This document shows positions 45,196-58,089 of a stretch of DNA of 64,000 nt, one piece after another (within the stretch, counting starts at the first letter, position 1; every line of letters begins with the position of its first letter). The position numbers were made by a program, and so were the translations under genes. The notes under the pieces are model-generated. The model ran no database searches, was not told the DNA's origin, and saw only the letters and a list, made by a program, of their open reading frames with translations. The DNA lies in the NCBI RefSeq assembly GCF_030272615.1, contig NC_081412.1:103902796-103966795 (forward strand), read 5' to 3'. The stretch is from Cryptomeria japonica (taxonomy: Eukaryota; Streptophyta; Pinopsida; Cupressales; Cupressaceae).

Positions 45196-48100
45196 TGGTT
45201 GATGTGGATTTGATTGAGAAGATACATGATGAGAACATGGGTCCTTCCAAAAGGACTAGAGCCAACCTAAAAAATAAATCTACCAACCAAGAAATATAGG
45301 ATCTCAAAAGGATCGCCCTTAGGCTCTCAATAATTTGAATTAGGTTATCTTTTGTTTGTTGTCCTATTTCTAGTTTTGGTTTTTTGTTATTTTATGGTTG
45401 GTTGCTGTAATTTGCCTATATCTTTAAGTAGCATTTTGTAAAAAGTGTTTCGGGTCCCTTCAAAACATGTTTGTTCCTTAATAAAAAGCATAATTAATTA
45501 ATTATGCCAAAAGGCTAAATTAAATAAATATTAATTTAATCGATTTTAGGCATCTACAATGTGTATGTGCTTTAAAGTGTATAGGATATTACCATGACCA
45601 TGGTAACTTTGAAAAATATATATCTAGGATCGAAAAGTGTTTGATAAAGAAAATGAATGCACAAACATAAATAACTTGGTAACGCCATAGATAATTGACT
45701 CTAAACAATGTCAAATAATTTTTTGCAACTAGTGTGGGAGAAAGACTTGGAAAATATGTCAAACTAAGACATAAAACATTCTAAGGGAATGGACACTAGA
45801 TAAGTATAATTTACATAGTAGAAATCATGAATTGTGCAACTTTTTACTATACAACATAAGACCATAAAAACCTTAGCAAGATATTGAAATAACACTGCAC
45901 AATTAAAACTCATAGATTTAATACACTAAAATAGTTGAAGTATAAACCTCAAATCAAAACCATAGGTTGCTATAATATATTGAATATGTTTTCTAAGAAT
46001 TTAAATTACTTTTCTCTAAGATTAATCTAAGATAATAATTTGATAAGAGTAAGTTCTTATTACATGCATATATTTAACTTTATATATATATTCAAGAAAG
46101 ATAGTTTAAATAATAGGAACTATAATATATTTAAGAAATAATTGTTTTAATAGGAATCAACTTGTCTTAAGGAGTCCTATGTCTTAAGTAAGGGTTTGAA
46201 TAGGATGTCATATAATACATGTTAGGGGGACCCTATGTCTTAAGGTGTCGTAAGACATGTCATGCTTGATGTGTTAGAGATAGGAGGGAGTCTTAGGATG
46301 TGTTAAGTGATCCTATATGAGTGTTCATTTGTAAATATACTTCAATAAGATGTTACTTTAGTAACACATGTTTAGGAAATTTGTTTGGTGCATGTAAACA
46401 ATCCCTAGTCTAGTGAAGTTATAGATTTAGCATAAAGTCATATATGTTGATTCTCCTTTATATAATCGAATAGCTCTAAATGTATTTTGGGAATAGATTT
46501 ATTATACAATTTAAAAAAATTATTAAGGTAAAAAATATTAAATGTTGTAGGTAACTCCCATATGATCAATACAAGTTAGTTAATGTAGATATTAAAAAAC
46601 ATAGTGTTTAGGCCTTTAAATGGGTAAAGACTTGTGGATATGTGGTTTAGCGCACCATAACATAAGAAAATCATAAAAAAAAATTACCCATCCTAAAAGA
46701 AAACCTAAACCTACATAATCTACATCATGAGGTCATGCCCATGCAAGATAAATCAAAGGATACATGAATATATTTTTAAATATGAGGGAACCACAACATA
46801 TCCAATTGAAATCAAATTAAGAATATGGATTCTTGCATAAGAAAATTACTATTTTAAAATTTTGCATTTAAAAGATTAATCTAATCATTCCTTTCATTCA
46901 TTAATTGTATAAGACTAACATGCTATTATTGTTCATATAAATTCAACTCTATAAATAATGTAGTATACACAGATAATTTTGGAGCAAAGAAGGTATTTAA
47001 GATTATCAAATTTTTGAATTTTACAACAAAATAGAGGTCTCAGTCAAAAAAAGAAAGTATCGTTGGAAAAAAAGGGTAAAAACCCTTAATTTAGACTAAG
47101 ATGTTGACGCTGGTGACATGGACATGACATGTTTCTACCACTGGGGTTTGGAGCTTCCTTCCACTGTAGGTTCGCCACTCCTTGGGGTTTTGCCAAGATT
47201 ACTATCGAAAATGATAGTTAGATTATCATTTTTGACAATTAGAAACTATTTTAAAGAAATATTAAATAAATAGGCTCAATTGAAGGGTGTGTTTGATCTA
47301 ACCTAGTACTTTATGAATAAACAATTGGCTAACATGACCTTCGATCGCACCTCCAACTTTAGGGGTGTTCTATCAAAGGTTTATGTTTGATTGATCACCA
47401 AGGAGACCTTCGAGTGAAGGTCCCCCTTCATTCAAAGGTGTTTACAATTGGTTTTTTAACTACCAATAAGTTTTCTTCGTGACAAAAAATATAACCCACT
47501 ATTGTGGGATCACCAAAATACAATGATAGTTCACAAATAATATGACCACATCTATTATTAAAAATAGATAAACTCATGATTTATCATAAAATATGATATA
47601 AAACATGAAGATATACATATTATCACACCATGAGAGTAGTTGTAAATAATCATATATAATCTTCTATCCAATACCTCCAAAATCTAAAATACTGAAAAAA
47701 TGAAAAACAATAAATGGTTTACAAAATAATGGGTCAAAAGTAAGTTCCAAAACTAGGTACCCAAATCTCAATACAAGGATTCTTGCATTCTCACATTTCA
47801 TAGATTCTATCATAAATAGTAGTAAACCCACTTTCTCAGTTCTAGGAAAATGCATTACAATCACCAATATTTACAAAGATACTCCACAACTCCCAACCTT
47901 TGTCGTATGTTCATTACTCTTATTCAATGTCATTATAATAATATCCTAAGGAATTGAAAGAGACATAATAAAATAATATCCTAAAACTCCTCATATCAAT
48001 CCAAGTTACCCATTCAGATAATTTTTTAGAACATGGATATTAGACATTAAGATTACAATTAGAAATCACACCTTTCTAACATAAGACATCACTATGGAAC

Positions 48101-49429
48101 ATTTTAATATCTTCTATAACATCATATGATACAACACTTAGAGAATGACAAAATAGGAATGAACCTACCCAAATAAAAATTTATAGCTTTCTTAAATCTA
48201 TCTTGTTTGTTTGTAAATAAGCTAGTTATATTGAAAGGTGTATTATAATGGCAACATGAGAGATTGAAAGTGTCTATACGTTAAATACACTTTTGTAAAT
48301 AAGCTAATTATGTTGAATGACATCTTAGAATCAACAATAAACATTAGAATAATAAATTCATTGGAGCTGACATTCACAATGTTATCAAAAATTTAAATAT
48401 TGAAAAATTTATGAACATTGATTACATTCTTATTCCAAATGTATGTACACATGAAAACCAATATATATAATCCCACATAAGAAAAAGGAGACCATATGAA
48501 ATAAATTATCTACAAATAATCCTTAAAAATCCCTTTAAATTTTTAATCCACCTTTTCTTATAAAACTAAAAGGATGTTATCTAAAGTTTTTTCTAAATTG
48601 TTCTATAAAATGAGTGAAAAAGTTTCTTTTTCTTTTTCTACTTTTCATCACAATAAAATATTGCTTTTCTTATTTAAAAAACAAGCAAAGTAAATATCAC
48701 TTTGCTTGTTAAAAAAACAGGTAAATGGTAATATAGTGATCTTTGAATTATAAAAGAATCTCCATTTAAGTTCATATAAACAAGAACTTTATAGTTTTAT
48801 TTTAATAAACTTTATTCTATCAAGACTGGTAAATTTTCTGAAGGAAATCACCTAACTCCTCACTCTAAATACTAGAATCCACGAAGTAAGCTGATTAAAA
48901 GCCCACTTCACCATTAAATTTCTAAACATTGGGAAAGCTTATAAGCAATGTTATGGATTTCTTATTCAGATAGAAAATAAAGTCTTACCAATCAATTATG
49001 TTTAGGAATCAATTATGCAATGTTTAGGGATCTTATGTTCTACTGTTTCAATTCAGACAACAAACCCAAATTAATGCCAGAAGTCAAATTGAACTGAAAA
49101 AAATATTATTATTATCACTTTTTATATCAGAAATTTGAGCAGAATTATCTAAAATAAACTACTCTCCTGAGGTGCAAACAATGTCAAAATAAACTATAAA
49201 AGGAATGTTTAAACAAGAATGTTTAATGAACAGCAGTTTTGAGCAGTGAAGAAGGAATGTTTTGTGAAGTGTGTTTGCAGGTAGCAAGGAGTTCTGTGAA
49301 TGGGTGCAGCTAGAGATTGCTGCACATGTTTGTAATAAGCCATGCCTTTTCTAACTCTATAGATTTCTTAAACCCAATTTATTTCATTTTCTTCTTTGTC
49401 AAATTTGTCTTCTATGTTTTAATGGATTT
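45196..49429. other. AT-rich gap, no gene seen
   Basis: 4.2 kb with no convincing coding signal on either strand. 45300-45540 looks like a 3' region (AATAAAAAGCATAATTAATT near 45480) of the preceding repeat. The remainder is AT-rich with only short frames. Confidence 0.6.
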
Positions 49430-49680
49430 CCAGAGTCCATTTTAGTATACACAAGGAGGACGTGGGCAAAGGTGGTAAAATTTGGCTTTACACCTTGCTT
49501 GATGGTTTCTCAAGCCTTCTGAACAATTCCGATTTGTACATATCCTATGATCTTTGCACTCCATGAAACTATATTTATTTCAAATATTTTGACAAATAGT
49601 TCATGCACTTTGTCTACGCTTCAACATTTTGCAAGCATATCTACCAGAGCAATTTCAACTACAACATTTAACGAAATTTG

Positions 49681-49980
49681 TGTTGGAAGTGAAGTTCAAT
49701 GGATTCCTTCATCTTGCCGCCAAAATTTGTGGCTCTTCAACTTCTCCTTGCAAGCTCTTTAAGAGCTGGTTGTATTTCATTTGTAGAGTGATTTTTTGGA
49801 GCTGCTTGCAGCTGTGTATGTGTAAAAACCAGATTAATTATTAATCTATTGATTTCCCTGCTTCAAGTGTGGACGTAAGCAATTGCCGAACCACGATAAA
49901 TCTGTGTGTCTCATTTGTCTGTGTTGTGTGTTTATAATTATGTTTTCTCTGCTGTTTAAATTTGTTTCTTCATCCTAACA
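49681..49980 (+). repeat. 5' LTR, PPR-resident copia
   Basis: Ends CATCCTAACA before the primer site. It has about 26 bp near 49715-49740 (GCCGCCAAAATTTGTGG) that the 3' copy lacks. Confidence 0.94.
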
Positions 49981-49982
49981 AT

Positions 49983-49994
49983 TGGTATGAGAGC
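49983..49994 (+). other. Primer-binding site, tRNA-Met type
   Basis: TGGTATGAGAGC, one base from TGGTATCAGAGC, two bases after the LTR. Confidence 0.9.
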
Positions 49995-50040
49995 GAGGTG
50001 AGATCGTTGTTTAGATTTTGGTGGTTGAAATTCCAGAATC

Positions 50041-50545
50041 ATGGAAGAAGCGAAGATAGAGAAGTTCTTCGGTCAGAGCTTCGGGTTATGGAAGGTGCAG
50101 ATGGTGTCTTTGTTGATAAAGCAAGACCTTTCACTTGCGCTTGAAGGGAAAGAAAAGAGGCCAACTGAGATGGCTGATGAAGAATGGGAAAAATTAGACA
50201 AGAAGGAAAGAGTGACAATTTTTCTCTTGCTGTCCAACAATGTTCTCTTCAACGTCATGGGTGATGCAACAACAAAAGATGTATGGGATAGACTCATAGC
50301 CATGTATGAAATAGCATCAACTGCAAATAAAGTGTTTATCATGAAGCACTGTACAAACTGAAAATGAAAGAAGGTTGTGCTATGGCAAACCACATCAATG
50401 AATTTAATACATTGATTAGTCAAGCGACTTTGGTGGGGATGACACAAGATGATGAGAGAAAGGTTGTCTTTTATTATATTCTTTGCCAAGCAGCTAGAAT
50501 GGTGTTGTAACAATAGTTAGCACATCTATATCCAGTAAAAATAAG
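50041..50545 (+). pseudogene. Copia gag, N-terminal part
   Basis: ATG 50041 starts MEEAKIEKFFGQSFGLWKVQ, a typical copia gag N-terminus, followed by WDRLIAMYEIASTANKVFIM. A frameshift near 50350 moves the frame; the continuation reads LYKLKMKEGCAMANHINEFN and TQDDERKVVFYYILC before a TAA/TAG pair near 50508. The C-terminal part with the zinc knuckle is in the next open stretch. Confidence 0.88.
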
Positions 50546-51805
50546 TTGGTTTTTAATGATGTAGCAGCTACTCTTCTTAGTGAGGATTTGAGAAGAAAGA
50601 ATGATGAACCTTCATCCGGTGAAGCCTTAACGGTGGTCAATGCCGAAAATAAAGGTAGAAGTCATAATAGAGGCAAAAATAATTACTATAGATATTCGAA
50701 ATCAGCAAGGAGATCAAAGTCTAGAAACAGAAATGGTGAATGTTGGTTTTGTGGAAAAGCTGGTCATGTGAAGAAGGATTGTAGAAACTTCAAAAGGGCA
50801 CAAGAGAGGGTGCAGGACAGCGAAGGAAATACAGTCTACGATAAAGATGATAGTGTTCTAATCCTTTCAACAACCGACACTACTCTGGATTCATGGGTGC
50901 TTGAATCCGGTGCCGCCCATCATGCTACCTCGTGTCTTGAAGCGTTCATTAACTACCATGAAGGTCATTTTGGAAACGTTTTCTTAAGAGATAACAAAGC
51001 TTGTGAAATTACAGGCAAAGGGGATGTATTTCTGCCATTAGAAGGTGGCAAACAATGGCTGCTCAAAGATGTTCATCATGCCCCAAAATTGAAGTGGAAT
51101 TTGATATCTGTTGGACAACTCTTTGATCAAGGTCTTAATGTAAATTTTCTCCCAAATACATGGAAGGTAACTCATGGTACCATGTTGATTGCAAATGGTA
51201 ATAAAGTGGGTAGTTTATACATATTTAAGACTCATGGTGAAGTGGGAGCTGCAATGGTGATTGAGGACAACAAAGTGGATCTTTGGCATCAAAGACTTGG
51301 GCACATTAACAAGAAAGGACTCCATGTTATGCATACAAGAAATCAGCTACCGGGCCTCAAACTTGTTGACTTAGCCTTTTGTGATCATTGCCTTTATGAC
51401 AAACAAAAGAGAGTTAGTTTTTTGAAAGGTGGGCGTGACACAAAGATAACACCGCTGGAGCTTGTATACTCGGATGTTTTTGGGCCTACCGAGGTAACCT
51501 CCATTAGAGGGGTTAACTATTTTGTAACCTTTCTTGATGATTGTACAAGAAAAGTATGGATTTATATACTTTCTAGGAAATTTGAAGTCTTTTCAAAATT
51601 TAAAATTTTCAGGACTTTAGTTGAAAATCAGATTAGGCATAAGATTAAATGTTTACAAACCAATAATGGTGGAGAATTTTGTTCACATGAATTTGATGAT
51701 TTTTGTGCTGATAATGGGATTAGAAGAATCAAGGTTGTTCCTTTCACTCCTCAAGAAAACGGTGTGGTTGAGAGGATGAATAGAACAATTCTTGGAAAGG
51801 CATGA
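50546..51805 (+). pseudogene. Copia gag C-terminus, protease and integrase
   Basis: 419 open codons. Zinc knuckle CWFCGKAGHVKKDC near residue 66. Protease motif is WVLESGAAHHATS (about residue 119): the catalytic Asp of copia proteases is Glu here. Integrase begins with LWHQRLGHINKKGL and CDHCLYDKQ (HHCC finger), then YSDVFGP, FLDDCTRKVW, QTNNGGEF and QENGVVERMNRT. The second catalytic Asp (TDNGGEF in related copies) is Asn. Stops at TGA 51803-51805; the frame goes on afterwards with ML.NAGLGKEFWAEA-like integrase C-terminal sequence. Confidence 0.92.
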
Positions 51806-52953
51806 TGTATGTTGTCTAATGCAGGTTTAGGCAAGGAATTTTGGGCAGAAGCGTGTAACATGACAGTATATTTAGTCAACCAAAGTCCCTCATCTAAATT
51901 GGATTTTGATATTTTGGAAGAGGAATGACAATGGAAGAGGATTTCATACTCACATCTCCATGTGTTTGGATGTGAATCCTTCTCGCATATACCTAAGGAG
52001 AAGCAAACCAAATTGGATCCAAAGTCACTGAAATGTATTTTTGTGGGGTATGGCGAAGAGCAATTTGGGTTCAGATTGTGGGATCCAGTTCACAAAAAGA
52101 TTGTTTGTAGCAGGGATGTAATTTTCTATGAGACCTCCTTCCCCGCACTACAAGATTCAAATAAATCAGAGAAAGAATATGTCCCTATGTCTTTGTTTCA
52201 AAATTTGACTACTAGCGCTTTGCCTCCGGTCTCTCATTCAGTGGGAGCTCCTATGACATCTACCTTAGTTGAATATAATTCTCAGACTAAGAATGATGAA
52301 GAAGATAGTATCTTTTATGAAAGCCCACTACCATTTGAAACAACACCTTGTGAAGAACTGGACATGGATTCACAGTCTTCAAAGGTTTGCAGGAAGAATC
52401 CTTTTGTGCCACGGCCTACATCACAGTCCACCTTGCTTGGATGACATAGTTTGCACACCTCACGGTGCCCTACATCCCTATCTCCGCACCCAGTAGAATG
52501 TTCTTCTCCGCGAGCTCCCTGCACTCCTTCCCGTGAGCTCCCCGTAGGCCCTCTCTCCATGGGCTCCCCACCCCATGGGCCCTCCCTGCTCTTTCTCCCG
52601 TGTTCAAATGTCTCCACGGGGCTTGTGCCACCACCGCATGGCTTCCCTGCCATTGATGATGTGGCAGCACCCTCCCATAGACCCCACTCCCTGCTTACTC
52701 ATCAAATGTAGGCAGAGCAAGACATCTCTACGGGTCCATTCTCCCATGAATTTTTGGAACCCAATGTGGACAAAAATCCACAAGCCTTCGAATACCCTGC
52801 AGATAGGAAAACAAACAGAGACATTACCAGACACAAAAATAGAGACATTACCAGGCAAATTAACAATGGGAGTGATGTCGATTTTCATAAATTGAATGAT
52901 TCTACTACTCAAAAAGAGAATCAATTGAAGAAATCTATCAGATAGAGGTGACC
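51806..52953 (+). pseudogene. Integrase C-terminus and linker with GC-rich insert
   Basis: 51962-52444 encodes VFGCESFSHIPKEKQTKLD and KCIFVGYGEEQFGFRLWDP, the conserved copia integrase C-terminal block, then an acidic linker ending at TGA 52442. The same frame continues through 52445-52710, a GC-rich, Pro/Ser-rich segment out of character with the AT-rich element, to a TAG at 52709, then EPNVDKNPQAFEYPADRK and a tandem NRDIT/NRDIT duplication (52810-52860). Confidence 0.8.
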
Positions 52954-54584
52954 TCCTACAAAGTTCTCTGACTATGACTTATTATTTTGTGAAGAAGTTG
53001 AGCCTACTTTGCTAATTTCTGATCAAACAGAGCCTGCAACATACAAAGAAGCTTGTAAAATTGCAGAATGTGATAACTGGCATGCTACAATGTGCGAAGA
53101 AATGGATGCACTATTGTGAAATCAGACATGGGATTTGGTGCCACTTCTACCTAACAGAAAGACATTAAGAAATAAATGGGTGTATAAATAAAAGATAAAG
53201 CCAATGGTCGCAAAAGATTTTGAGCAAGACTGGTTGTCAAGGGATATGCTCAGTAGAAAGACCTCGATTTCAAAAAAATTTTCTCGCCAGTAGTCAAAAT
53301 GACTACTATTCGAGCAGTATTGGGCTTAGTTGTAGGCTGAGATCTTGAACTTAAACAACTGGATGTGAAGACGACATTTCTCCATGGCGATCTTGATGAG
53401 GAACTATTTATGCATCAGCCAGAAGGGTTCATTAAAAAGGGGTAGGAACACCTCTATTGCAAATTGAAACATAATTTCTATGGGCTTAAGCAAGCCCCCG
53501 CCAATGGTATCTTAAATTTGACAAATTCATGATTGGTCACAAGTTTACTCGTAGTGAGTTTGATCCTTGTATCTACTTTAAAAAGCTTCCTAATGGCGAA
53601 TTTTTCATACTTCTCCTTTATGTGGATGATATGTTAGTGGCTGGCACAAGCATGAAGATTATGAGTGAACTTAAAACTCACTTAGTAAAAGGAATTTGCC
53701 ATGAAAGATTTAGGGGCAGAAAAGAAGATTCTAGGAATGACTATTTTTTGAGATAGGACAAAGAGAGAACTCAAACTATCTCAGCAAGATTACATTAAAA
53801 AAGTATTAGACAGATTTGGTATGGCGGATGCTAAGTCTATTTGCATACCCTTAGCCTCTCATTTTCAGTTATCTTCTCAATTGTGTCCAAAAGCACAAGA
53901 AGATAAGGAGTTTATGGACAAAATTCCATACAAATCTGCAGTTGGCAGTGTTATGTATGCTAGGGTGTCTACTCGTACATACATTGCTCATGCTGTGGGA
54001 GTGGTGAGTAGATTTATGACTAACCGGGCAAATCACATTGGGAGGTGGTCAAGTATATCTTGCGGTATCTCAAGGGTACTTCTGATTTTTGTTTATGATT
54101 TGGAAAGGACAAGGCAGTTTTGCAAGGGTTTACTAATTCTGATTTTGTTGGAGATTTAGACAAAAGAAAGTCTACTTTAGGTTATGCTTTCACATTCGTC
54201 GGGGCATCGATTAGTTGGGCTTCAAAATTGCAACATATAGTTGCTCAATCGACTGTGGAGGCTGAATACATAGCTCTTTCCAAGGGAGCAAAAGAGATGG
54301 TATGGTTGCAACTCTTGTTCAGCGAGTTGGGTTTGAAGCAATTAGATTTTGCTTTTTTTTCTGATAATAGCAGTGCCATCTTTATGACTAAACATCAGAC
54401 ATCTCAGCCTCGATCAGAATATGTTGATGTTCACAGTCATTATGTTCGCCATATGGTCGAAGAAGGCAAGTTTCATGTAGATAAAATTCATACCGACAAG
54501 AATTCGGCTGATGTGCTCACTAAAGTAGTTAAGTGGGAGAACTTCGATTTCTGTCGAGCTTCTCTCAGCCTTTCCAATAACTGA
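52954..54584 (+). pseudogene. Copia reverse transcriptase and RNase H
   Basis: YKEACKIAECDNWHATMCEE (about 53041) opens the RT, then NQTWDLVPL and RNKWVYK with stops. LKQLDVKTTFLHGDLDEELF is near 53345, and after frameshifts LLLYVDDMLVAG (about 53611) gives the YVDD active site. 53821-54159 continues to YKSAVGSVMYAR. RNase H follows in 54120-54584 with FTNSDFVGDLDKRKST (first Asp of ADWAGD-type motif kept), QSTVEAEYIALS and FSDNSSAIF, ending NSADVLTKVVKWENFDFC. Expected tRNA-proximal primer grip not assessed. Confidence 0.9.
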
Positions 54585-54633
54585 TAGCAGGACTGAGTGG
54601 GAGAATCTACTTGTTGCAACAGTTCGTTGGCCT

Positions 54634-54645
54634 TCAGTGGGAGAT
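54634..54645 (+). other. Polypurine tract, PPR-resident copia
   Basis: CTTCAGTGGGAGAT abuts the 3' LTR start. A second CTGAGTGGGAGAAT-like run lies near 54594. Confidence 0.75.
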
Positions 54646-54919
54646 TGTTGGAAGTGAATTCCAACGGACTCCCTCATCTCTTCTCCTTGCAAGCTCTTTA
54701 AGAGCTGATTGTATTTCATTTGTAGAGTGATTTTCTAGAGCTGCTTGCAGCTATGTATGTGTGAAAACCAGATTAGTTATTAATCTATTGATTTCCCTGC
54801 TTCAAGTGTGGACGTAGGCAATTGCCAAACCACAATAAATCTGTGTGTCTCAGTTGTCTATGTTGTGTGTTTATAATTTTGTTTTCTCTACTGTTTAAAT
54901 TCGTTTCTTCATCCTAACA
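54646..54919 (+). repeat. 3' LTR, PPR-resident copia
   Basis: 274 bp, TGTTGGAAGTGAATTCCAAC to CCTAACA, followed by TSD ATTTG. Differs from the 5' LTR by scattered substitutions and one 26-bp indel. Confidence 0.94.
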
Positions 54920-54985
54920 ATTTGTCTCTTCTCTATGCTTCAATGGATGTCAATGCATTATTTTCTTCTGTAATCTAGTTTCTAT

Positions 54986-57900
54986 CATAGCATTGACTAC
55001 AGTAAATTAGACCCAAAATTATTTTTCTTTCAGAATGATGATGTTATAAATAAGCAGCTACCAATGGTAATTTCCAAAAAGAAATTGCTTGCATGTATGT
55101 TATAATTAAGCAGCTAGCAAAGGTAATTTTCAAAAAGAAATTGCTTACATGCATGTTTTCCAATGCCAAGAAAACACCCACGATATCTGCCAGATAGTTG
55201 GAATTCCTTGAAAGCAAGCTAACGAACATGAAATATGGAATAAATCAATCCATAAAACACAATAAGAAAATACCTGGTACAATGTTTGCGTTGCAGCTTT
55301 ACATTAAAACTCTGCATGCAATAATTTCAAATGGCAATCAAAAAATGCTAGTCTTTGAATATATATACATAATCCAGCCGGAGAATTTAAAGCTGTAAAA
55401 CAACTTCATCGTTGGAGGATAAGAAAATACAGTTTTATTTTTTATTTTTTTATTTTTTTGGAACTGAAATGAGTAGAATCATTTTAATGCTTAGAATCAT
55501 CTTTAAAGCAAGTAAAAATAGTTAATTTTTATTTATTTATTTTAATTTAAAGATAAAATATGTTTTCTTTATCTAAATTTCTGTTTAGTTTTGGGTTTAT
55601 TTTGATCATATGATTTAATATAATTATAACTTGATATGTGACATATTTTTGTGTTAAGTTCATTCTTTCTTTCATTTCTATTTATTTTCATTTATCTACT
55701 TCTATTTGTACCGATTTTCTCATATTTTCTTGGCTTAGATATTGAACTACTTGAGATTGAACCCAAAATTATGGTTTTAAATTCAAACTTTGTATTGCTA
55801 CTTTTTCCCACTAATTGTGAGTTAACATGGTACATGATTGTGTTACTAAATTTTGTTATGTCTTAGTATTTAAAATAATTTGAAATGGGTGTGTAATTTC
55901 ATAGGGAAAAGTCACAAGTGACCAAAAGGAGAAAGAATTGACCCATGGGAGCTCAAAATAAACACATGTACATTAAAATTCGAACTACCCACATGTTTGT
56001 TTGTCGTCTTCCAAACACTCAGCAAGGCCACAATGTTGGTCTAATAGAGGGGATAATTTAGGAGAAATTGACACTCACAATTTGATAGCTTCTGGTAAGG
56101 CATTTATTTCAAAATGTGGCACATCTTTCAACAAATTCAAATATTTATGATCAATGCAAAGCCATTTTTAAATGTCAACAATTTACAAGATCAATCTTAT
56201 AGGTTAGAAGATTATTTTTTTTCAAATTAGGTCTTTTTTATAGTGTTTGGGATACACATGTACTTGACATAGAAAGAATGTGTTTGTAAATAGTTTGTGT
56301 AGTGAACATATTATGGATACTAAATAGGGTGAATGAATTTTACTTAGCACCAACATTATAAATTGTTCACTATATTCTGTAAGGTAAGCATCATATTTAA
56401 TTCACCTAGATTAATCCATGTTAGGTATTTTTACATTTGCATCTTTTGTGAATCTAACATTTACTTACACAACTTATCATTCTCCTTTGCATTTATTTTC
56501 TTCATTAGAGTTTTTGAACTCAAGACATGTTTTAATTATTACATATCTCATTTATAGATCTAATTAGAGTTTAAAATTCTCATGTTTTGATTATTATATC
56601 TATATTCTATGGTTGGAGGTTGCATTGTCCAATCTTACTTTCACCCTTCCTAGCCACATTTGTTGGGGCCTTGAAGAATTTTGTTTTACATCTTGTTATT
56701 ATTTCATTTGCCTTTATAAATTAGACCTATATTTTTTGTCCTTATATTATATTTTTGGGATTTGATACACAATCTTGTGAAACCTAGTCATTCACCTTAA
56801 ATTTATATCTTCATTATTACATCTTTACATCATGGATTATCATGTTCCATTATCCTTGATTACAAAATATGCCAATCTTATAGATTTTGATGTCTTTACA
56901 CACTTTGTGAGATGCAATCTAGACATATCTAATTTAATCATAATTTTTAACTATAAGGATGGGGCCATATATTCTAGGGAGGCTTTGCTTCAAAATGTAT
57001 GCAGTTTTTCCTCCTTTATGGAATTATCATAGCATTCACTTCTTTTTGAGATACACTAATCTCACTTATCCATAACTCCTATATTTCCTACCCCTCTCAT
57101 TGACACTTTATTTATGAATACCTTTTCATGGTTCTCGATATTGTCCTCTTCTCCATATTTTTTATAACAAATTTGGATTATTGTGCACGTCTTTATTTTG
57201 ACAACTCATTGTTCATTTATGAAATAACTTAGTTTGTCATAATTAACCTAGACCGTATACACACACTTCACAATCCCATTTTTATTTAAATAAAGGGGTA
57301 AAATCCAAGTGCTTAGCTCTCCTTTTAGGATAGCCACTAAGCCTATTCATGCTCCAAAATATTATGTCATGGACATTTGAGATCATAGTTTGCATCCACA
57401 GGCTCATCATCTCATTTTCATCCATATCATTTTTTGTGAATCTGGTGTGACTCAAGTACTTTTATATTGTCTAATTTTAAAGTGTGCATTTGATTTATTT
57501 GCATATGTTTTTTTATTTAGATGTAATTATTTATAAAATGTATTGATTATATACTTGCATTTAAATAAATGGTTAGTTTATCACATTATTGTTATTCCAT
57601 ATCACTTAATTAATTGATTAGTTAATTGCATCATTGTCATTTCATTTTATATTTGCAATAAAACTTGTGTCATAAACCAAAACATTAAAAACATAAGTAA
57701 ACATCACTATTTTTTCTTCTAGCTTTTCACTTTCAATTCCTTTCTAGCACCATGTGTATCTTGTTGAATATTATACTTATTTATGATTTTTATGACCCAT
57801 TGTTTCGAAATTGAAGTTTTTATGAGAAGAAGTTAGTGACTCATGGCTTCATATGCTTAAGTAGTGTTGGTGTTTTGATTACAAGGGAAAACTGGTTTTA

Positions 57901-58089
57901 CAAGGACTAGAAATCCAAAGTCATAAAAAAAGAACCAAAAACTATCTTAAACAACCACCAACCATGACCTAACAGAAAAACGGACATGAACCAAGCCACA
58001 AAAACCAAGCCAAAGAAGCCCCACAAAACAACAAGAAGAACAAAACATAATAACTAAAGAATAAAACTACAACATTTTGACAAATTTAT
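54986..58089. other. AT-rich gap with one 56-bp tandem duplication
   Basis: No gene seen. 55041-55152 holds two copies of a 56-bp unit starting ATGTTATAA and containing TAAGCAGCTA and AAAAAGAAATTGCTT, differing by a few bases. The rest is AT-rich with short frames of no recognisable content. Confidence 0.65.

Larger units (their letters stand above)
49681..54919 (+). mobile_element. Complete short-LTR Ty1/copia element, TSD ATTTG
   Basis: LTRs of 300 bp (49681-49980) and 274 bp (54646-54919), both TGTTGGAAGTGAA to CCTAACA, flanked by ATTTG at 49676-49680 and 54920-54924. Interior order: primer site, gag, protease, integrase, reverse transcriptase, RNase H, polypurine tract. The short LTRs and different motifs set it apart from the 1-1.5-kb-LTR copia lineage elsewhere in the window. 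Several frameshifts and stops make it non-functional. Confidence 0.95.
49430..54985 (-). pseudogene. PPR protein remnant split by a copia insertion
   Basis: On the minus strand, right flank (54985-54920) joined to left flank (49680-49430) reads in one frame: IDIH-stop-SIEKRQ, then ISLNVVVEIALVDMLAKC, SVDKVHELFVKIFEINIVSW, SAKIIGYVQIGIVQKA and GVKPNFTTFAHVL. These are PLS-type PPR repeats (VVVENALVDMYAKCG, DKMPERNVVSWNAMI in intact family members). Intact PPR proteins act in organelle RNA processing. Stops replace expected residues after AKC and QKA. The two flanks share the insertion's target duplication ATTTG, so the copia landed in an existing PPR sequence. Remaining repeats are not recognisable. 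Confidence 0.78.

Noticed and set aside
46190-46330. Possible satellite outlier (GTCTTAAGGAGTCCTATG, TTAAGGTGTCGTAAGAC)
   Set aside because: Shares only short words with the 5-8.8 kb satellite and lacks CATATGACCC units; probably coincidence.
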